NCBI GenBank assembly: GCA_029983595.1 | Contig: JASBZD010000038.1 | Span: 1-10,814, forward strand | DNA length: 10,814 nucleotides | From: Peptoniphilaceae bacterium | GTDB lineage: Bacteria > Bacillota > Clostridia > Tissierellales > Peptoniphilaceae | Direction of reading: 5' to 3' | Part shown: piece by piece, positions 6,796-10,814 of the stretch | Layout of the letters: each line of letters begins with the position of its first letter | Numbering within the stretch: the first letter of the stretch is position 1 | Notes under the pieces: model-generated | Told to the model about the DNA's origin: nothing | What the model saw: only the letters and a program-made list of their open reading frames with translations | Databases searched by the model: none | Made by a program: the position numbers and the translations under genes

Positions 6796-7986
6796 ATGGG
6801 TAAAGAAAAATTTGAAAGAAATAAACCTCACGTTAATATTGGAACTATCGGTCACGTTGACCACGGTAAAACTACTTTAACTGCTGCTATCACTTATGTA
6901 TTACACCAAAGATACGGAACTGGTGAAAACATCGATTACGCTAATATCGATAAAGCTCCAGAAGAAAGAGAAAGAGGTATCACAATCTCTACTTCTCACG
7001 TAGAATACGAAACTCCAAACAGACACTACGCTCACGTAGACTGCCCAGGACACGCCGACTATGTTAAAAACATGATCACTGGTGCTGCTCAAATGGACGG
7101 TGCTATCCTTGTAGTATCTGCTGCTGACGGTCCAATGCCACAAACTAGAGAGCATATCCTACTTTCTAGACAAGTAGGTGTTCCTACAATTGTTGTATTC
7201 TTAAACAAAGAAGACCAAGTAGACGATCCAGAACTTATCGAATTAGTTGAAATGGAAGTTAGAGAACTTCTTTCTGAATATGACTTCGACGGAGATAACA
7301 CTCCAATCGTTGTAGGTTCAGCTTTAAAAGCTATTGAACAACCAGAATCTGAATGGGGAGATAAAATCTTAAAACTTATGGAAGAAGTTGACTCTTACAT
7401 TCCAGATCCAGTAAGAGATGTTGATAACCCATTCCTAATGCCTGTAGAAGACGTATTCTCTATTACAGGACGTGGTACTGTTGCTACTGGTAGAGTAGAA
7501 TCAGGTGTTGTTAAATCTTCTGACGAAGTAGAAATCGTTGGACTTCAAGAAAAACCACAAAAAGTTGTTGTAACTGGTGTAGAAATGTTCAAAAAATTAC
7601 TAGACCAAGCTGAAGCTGGAGATAACGTAGGTCTTCTTTTAAGAGGGGTTACTAGAGATGATATTAGACGTGGACAAGTATTAGCTAAACCTGGTACTAT
7701 TCACCCAAGAACTAGCTTCTCAGCAGAAGTTTACGTTCTATCTAAAGAAGAAGGTGGACGTCACACTCCATTCTTCAACGGATATAGACCACAATTCTAC
7801 TTCAGAACTACTGACGTAACTGGCGATATCAAATTAGATGATGGTGTAGAAATGGTTATGCCTGGAGATAACGCTACATTCCACGTAGAACTTATTACTC
7901 CAATCGCTATGTCTGAAGGAGACAGATTCGCTATCAGAGAAGGTGGAAGAACTGTAGCTTCAGGCGTTGTAACTAAAGTAGACTAA
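6796..7986 (+). CDS. tuf: Translation elongation factor Tu
   Basis: GTPase of 396 residues that delivers aminoacyl-tRNA to the ribosomal A site. The G domain shows GHVDHGKT (19-26), RGITIS (60-65), DCPGH (82-86) with catalytic H86, NKED (137-140; family NKxD) and GSALKA (174-179). Domains II and III are complete, with PVEDVFSITGRGTVATGRVE, the FFNGYRPQFYFRTTDVTG segment and the terminal RTVASGVV. AGGAGGA (6784-6790) fixes the ATG. It has the most biased codon use in the window: Ile is mainly ATC/ATT rather than ATA, Phe often TTC and Asp often GAC, in contrast to the importer and ung genes; this is the usual mark of very high expression. It lies last in the str operon, probably with extra transcription from the candidate promoter at 6715-6743, and ends at a strong terminator. 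Confidence 0.99.
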   Translation: MGKEKFERNKPHVNIGTIGHVDHGKTTLTAAITYVLHQRYGTGENIDYANIDKAPEERERGITISTSHVEYETPNRHYAHVDCPGHADYVKNMITGAAQMDGAILVVSAADGPMPQTREHILLSRQVGVPTIVVFLNKEDQVDDPELIELVEMEVRELLSEYDFDGDNTPIVVGSALKAIEQPESEWGDKILKLMEEVDSYIPDPVRDVDNPFLMPVEDVFSITGRGTVATGRVESGVVKSSDEVEIVGLQEKPQKVVVTGVEMFKKLLDQAEAGDNVGLLLRGVTRDDIRRGQVLAKPGTIHPRTSFSAEVYVLSKEEGGRHTPFFNGYRPQFYFRTTDVTGDIKLDDGVEMVMPGDNATFHVELITPIAMSEGDRFAIREGGRTVASGVVTKVD

Positions 7987-8001
7987 TTATATTTAAAATT
8001 T

Positions 8002-8032
8002 AGAGCGGGCATTATTTGCTTGCTCTTTTTTT
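8002..8032 (+). terminator. Strong intrinsic terminator after tuf
   Basis: AGAGCGGGCA (8002-8011) pairs with TGCTTGCTCT (8017-8026) over 10 bp with two G-U pairs, around a TTATT loop, and runs into seven T (8026-8032). It ends the str operon. The ung ribosome site begins only about 4 bases later, leaving no room for a separate ung promoter downstream of it. Confidence 0.93.
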
Positions 8033-8047
8033 ATTAGAGGAAAAAAT

Positions 8048-8722
8048 ATGCCTAAAATAACTAATGATTGGCTAGATGCTATAGGTGAAGAGTTTAATAA
8101 ACCATATTATTTAAAATTACGCGAGTTTTTAATTAGAGAGTATAATACTAGAACGATTTTTCCAGTAGCTGATGATATTTTTAATGCTTATCACATGACT
8201 TCATTTAGAGATGTAAAAGTTGTAATACTAGGTCAAGACCCATACCATAACTATAATCAGGCTCATGGACTAGCTTTTTCTGTAAAAGAAGATGCTAAAA
8301 TCCCACCTTCTCTAGAAAATATTTATAAAGAATTAAATTCTGACTTGGGATTATATATCCCCAATAATGGGAATCTAGAAAAATGGTCTAGACAGGGAGT
8401 ACTACTTTTAAATACTGTACTTACAGTTAGAGCCCATGAGGCTAACTCACATAAAAATATGGGATGGGAAATTTTTACTGATAAAACTATTATGTCTTTA
8501 AATGAAAAAAAGGATCCTGTAATTTTTATGTTATGGGGATCTCATGCTCAAAAAAAAGAAGTTTTAATAACTAACCCTAACCATTATATATTAAAAGCTC
8601 CACATCCTAGTCCATTATCAGCTTATAGAGGATTTTTTGGTTGTAGACATTTTAGTAAGGCTAATCAAATTCTAGTAAATAATGGTTTGTCACCTATAGA
8701 TTGGCAAATAGAGAATATATAA
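8048..8722 (+). CDS. ung: Uracil-DNA glycosylase, family 1
   Basis: Removes uracil from DNA (deaminated cytosine or misincorporated dUMP) to start base-excision repair in the cytoplasm. Its 224 residues fit the family. The water-activating motif GQDPYH is at 62-67 with catalytic D64, uracil-stacking F77 lies in GLAFSV, and the uracil-recognition Asn is N122 in LLLNTVLTV. The DNA-intercalation motif HPSPLS is at 186-191, followed by YRGFFGCRHF. All key residues are present, so it should be active. The ATG has a GAGG site at 8037-8040. It starts 15 bases after the T-tract of the tuf terminator, so expression probably comes from read-through or a promoter overlapping the terminator. The small membrane-protein gene follows 8 bases after its stop. 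Confidence 0.98.
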   Translation: MPKITNDWLDAIGEEFNKPYYLKLREFLIREYNTRTIFPVADDIFNAYHMTSFRDVKVVILGQDPYHNYNQAHGLAFSVKEDAKIPPSLENIYKELNSDLGLYIPNNGNLEKWSRQGVLLLNTVLTVRAHEANSHKNMGWEIFTDKTIMSLNEKKDPVIFMLWGSHAQKKEVLITNPNHYILKAPHPSPLSAYRGFFGCRHFSKANQILVNNGLSPIDWQIENI

Positions 8723-8730
8723 GAGAAATT

Positions 8731-9186
8731 ATGAAAATAATTATAAACTTATTTTTTATTATTGTTATTATCTATAATCTAAATAAAAGACGCCAGAACT
8801 TATTTCATTCATATATACCTATAACTACTAAGATATCTACTATTTTACTTTTATTTATAGCTATTTTTATTTGGTATAAATATGACTATACAATTTTAGG
8901 ATTTATTCTTGCACTTTTATCTGTTATATTTTTTATCTCATTCTTTTTAAGTGTCGGAATTAGTGAAAATTTATTCTTTGTATTTATGCCTAATTCTATA
9001 GTTATTAAAGAAATACCATTTAATGAAGTTAAAGAAATAGTAATAAAAGATGATAAGCATGATTTTAATCTTTTTATTAGAGCTTATGGTGATGAGTTTT
9101 TTCAAAAATATGATATAAGTAAGAAAGAAGAAATAATTAGCTCTTTAGAATCTAGAATTTTTGATAAATCCATTATAAAAAAATAA
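8731..9186 (+). CDS. Uncharacterised small membrane protein
   Basis: I do not recognise this protein. From the ATG at 8731 it has 151 residues: a hydrophobic N-terminal helix (about 2-16), a basic patch (NKRRQ, 18-22), two more hydrophobic helices (about 35-51 and 53-76), then a soluble tail of about 75 residues. The tail is rich in beta-prone segments (FFVFMPNSIVIKEIPFNEVKEI) and ends in a charged helix (SKKEEIISSLESRI). Three membrane segments plus a small PH-like beta domain resemble various uncharacterised Firmicutes membrane proteins; that is inference. An in-frame TTG at 8701, inside the ung end, would add 10 residues but has no ribosome site; the ATG has a weak AAGAGA (8721-8726) overlapping the ung stop. 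It probably shares a transcript with ung; no function is implied by that. Confidence 0.72.
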   Translation: MKIIINLFFIIVIIYNLNKRRQNLFHSYIPITTKISTILLLFIAIFIWYKYDYTILGFILALLSVIFFISFFLSVGISENLFFVFMPNSIVIKEIPFNEVKEIVIKDDKHDFNLFIRAYGDEFFQKYDISKKEEIISSLESRIFDKSIIKK

Positions 9187-9200
9187 TTACGCTAAAATTC

Positions 9201-9229
9201 TTTAAATTAAAAATTCTTGCTAGTATAAT
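9201..9229 (+). promoter_or_regulatory. Candidate promoter of the mgtE pair
   Basis: A perfect TATAAT (9224-9229) lies 17 bases after a weak -35, TTTAAA (9201-9206, four of six matches). The expected start near 9236 leaves a leader of only about 26 bases before the mgtE ATG. The whole gap is 75 bases, too short for the Mg2+-sensing M-box riboswitch that precedes many Firmicutes mgtE genes. Confidence 0.55.
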
Positions 9230-9261
9230 ATGTAATAGAGTCTTAAAAATTGAGGTGTTAA

Positions 9262-10617
9262 ATGGAAAATTTTGATTTATTATATAGTCTTTTAGAATCT
9301 AAAGATTATCGCAATCTTCAGAAAGAACTAAAAGATATGTATGCTGCTGATATTGCAGAGTTTATAAATGAATTAAATTATGAAGAAAATTTTAAGCCAG
9401 ATGCTGTTATAGTTTTTAGGCTTTTAGAAAAAGATGAGGCGGCTGAAGTATTTCCATCTTTAACTAGCCATTCTAGAGCAAACCTTATCGGCTTTATTGG
9501 CAATGATGAGCTTAAAGAGATTTTTGAAGAGCTAAAATTAGATGATAAGGTCGATTTTCTAGAGGAGCTTCCTGCTAATGCTGTAAAAAATATTTTAAGA
9601 CATTCAGATAATAAAGAAAGAGAACTTATTAATAGATTTTTAAATTATAAAGAAGAGTCTGCAGGGTCTTTAATGACTGTAGAGTTTATTACTCTAAGAG
9701 GTGATTCTACAGTAGGAGATGCTTTATTAAAAATCCGCGAAACTGGAATAGACAAAGAAATAATTTATACTTGCTACGTAATAGGACCAAATAGAAAACT
9801 TATAGGCGTAGTATCCTTAAGAGATCTAGTTACAACTCCTAAAGATATGTTAATTAAAGATATTATGGTCGAGGATGTAGTTTTTGTTCACTCTGATATG
9901 GACAGAGAAGTCGTAGCTGATGTATTTGATAGATACGAGTTTATGGCACTTCCGGTAGTAGATAGCGAAGAGCGTCTACTAGGTGTTATCACAGTTGACG
10001 ATGCTTTAGATGTAATAGAAAAAGAAACTACTGAAGACTTTCATATTATGGCAGGGGTAAACCCAAGTGAATCTTCATATCTTCAGTCATCAGTTTTTAG
10101 CCTAGCTAAAGATAGGCTTATTTGGCTTGTTGTTTTATTAATTGCTGGAATGTTTGTCGGTGGAGTTATAGATAATTATCAGTGGATCTTAGCACAATAT
10201 CTTATCTTAAACTCATTTATACCAATGCTTACTGCAGCTGGCGGTAACGCTGGTATTCAGGCTACTACACTAGCTGTGCGTAACTTATCTATAGGTGAAA
10301 TCAGCTTTAAAGAAATGGGGCAAGTAGCTTTAAAGGAATTTAAGGTAGGTCTAATTGTCGGGATAATTATGGGACTTACAGCTATGCTTAAAGTAATAAT
10401 TATAGATGGAGCTGGACTTCTAATTGGTACAGTAATATTTTTTACAATGCTAGGGGGAATATTATTAGCTAAAGTAGTAGGCGGTATTATTCCAATTCTT
10501 GCTGATAAAGTAGGACTAGACCCAGCTGTAATGGCATCGTCTATAATTACTACACTAGTAGACGGTGTAACTCTTATGATTTACTTTAATATAGCTAGAC
10601 TAATTCTACCATTATAA
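9262..10617 (+). CDS. mgtE: Magnesium transporter MgtE
   Basis: Homodimeric Mg2+-gated channel/transporter of 451 residues, typical length. The cytoplasmic N domain (about 1-130) carries family wording such as DIAEFINEL and RLLEKDEAAEVF. CBS domain 1 (about 137-190, with EESAGSLMTVEF entering it) and CBS domain 2 (about 199-254, IMVEDVVFV and LPVVDSEERLLGVITVDD) act as the Mg2+ sensor. A connecting plug-helix region follows, then the membrane part from about 285 with five hydrophobic segments. The pore signature is present as NSFIPMLTAAGGNAGIQATT (317-336). D434 in TTLVDG aligns with the pore Mg2+-binding Asp (D432) of Thermus thermophilus MgtE. GAGGTG at 9252-9257 supports the ATG. Relative to the next gene it has about four extra residues in the N domain (around YEENFKPDA). 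A second mgtE starts 12 bases after its stop. Confidence 0.97.
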   Translation: MENFDLLYSLLESKDYRNLQKELKDMYAADIAEFINELNYEENFKPDAVIVFRLLEKDEAAEVFPSLTSHSRANLIGFIGNDELKEIFEELKLDDKVDFLEELPANAVKNILRHSDNKERELINRFLNYKEESAGSLMTVEFITLRGDSTVGDALLKIRETGIDKEIIYTCYVIGPNRKLIGVVSLRDLVTTPKDMLIKDIMVEDVVFVHSDMDREVVADVFDRYEFMALPVVDSEERLLGVITVDDALDVIEKETTEDFHIMAGVNPSESSYLQSSVFSLAKDRLIWLVVLLIAGMFVGGVIDNYQWILAQYLILNSFIPMLTAAGGNAGIQATTLAVRNLSIGEISFKEMGQVALKEFKVGLIVGIIMGLTAMLKVIIIDGAGLLIGTVIFFTMLGGILLAKVVGGIIPILADKVGLDPAVMASSIITTLVDGVTLMIYFNIARLILPL

Positions 10618-10629
10618 TAGGGAGAAAAT

Positions 10630-10814
10630 ATGGAACAACTAAATTGGGAATCAGTAATAGAATATGAAGAAGAATATATAAGAGAGCTTCTTGAAAAAAA
10701 AGACTACCAAAAACTTAGAGAATATATTAATGAAATGCACTATATCGATATTAGTGAAATAATATCTAAATTAGATAACCATGCTGAGGCTATTTTATTA
10801 TTTAGAATGCTAAA
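10630..10814 (+). CDS. Second MgtE-like protein, N-terminal fragment cut by window edge
   Basis: An open frame from ATG 10630 runs off the window after 61 codons. GGGAG (10620-10624) precedes it by 5 bases, and it lies 12 bases after the mgtE stop, so it is probably co-transcribed. The translation aligns with the start of the upstream MgtE: LLEKKDYQKLREYINEMHYI against LLESKDYRNLQKELKDMYAA, then DISEIISKLDN and AILLFRML against DIAEFINELNY and VIVFRLL. It lacks the four-residue insertion of the first copy and is clearly diverged, so it is an older paralogue rather than a fresh duplication. Only the N domain is visible; whether the CBS and membrane parts exist cannot be seen. Confidence 0.82.
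   Translation, partial: MEQLNWESVIEYEEEYIRELLEKKDYQKLREYINEMHYIDISEIISKLDNHAEAILLFRML

Noticed and set aside
6901..7301. Open frames on the minus strand inside tuf, and similar ones opposite the importer genes
   Set aside because: They lie opposite strongly conserved coding sequence, have no ribosome sites or recognisable domains, and are by-products of codon bias.
8701..8730. TTG at 8701 as the start of the small membrane protein
   Set aside because: It lies within the ung end and has no ribosome site; the ATG at 8731 starts directly at the hydrophobic helix.
1..10814. A hidden new system, mobile element, CRISPR array or tRNA
   Set aside because: Every sizeable stretch is explained by known genes or short gaps. 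I saw no transposase, integrase, terminal repeats, regularly spaced repeats or tRNA-like folds.

Overview
The window is ordinary-looking chromosome from an AT-rich, low-GC Gram-positive anaerobe. The evidence is strong AGGAGG-type ribosome sites, an S12 protein with the N-terminal insertion typical of Firmicutes, AT-rich codon use (AGA for Arg, ATA/TTA common in weakly expressed genes), and a lipoprotein-anchored ABC binding protein. The EF-Tu and EF-G sequences look Clostridia/Tissierellia-like, possibly Peptoniphilaceae; that placement is my inference and not a search result. All recognised genes are on the + strand.

Layout. (1) Positions 1-3420 hold an iron-complex/cobalamin-type ABC importer: the 3' part of a substrate-binding protein, a FecCD-family permease, its ATPase, and then a second, paralogous lipoprotein binding protein behind its own candidate promoter. 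A clear intrinsic terminator closes this block at 3426-3452. (2) Positions 3521-8032 hold a complete str operon, rpsL-rpsG-fusA-tuf, with a near-consensus promoter at the front, a probable extra promoter before tuf, and a strong terminator after tuf. rpsG starts with GTG and fusA with TTG. The usual flanks, rpoBC upstream and rpsJ/S10 downstream, are absent. (3) Positions 8048-9186 hold ung (uracil-DNA glycosylase) and a small uncharacterised membrane protein, probably co-transcribed. (4) Positions 9262-10814 hold a full-length MgtE magnesium transporter and, 12 bases on, the N-terminus of a second MgtE cut by the window edge.

The importer supplies a metal chelate or corrinoid: binding protein outside the membrane, permease through it, ATPase inside. 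The str genes make two small-subunit ribosomal proteins and the two main elongation factors. ung acts in base-excision repair, and the mgtE pair handles Mg2+. I found no mobile element, CRISPR array, tRNA, rRNA or recognisable riboswitch, and no convincing new system. The items most worth checking are the tandem mgtE genes, the duplicated binding proteins, an inverted repeat over the second binding protein's promoter, and a hairpin between rpsL and rpsG that could be an S7 autoregulatory site.
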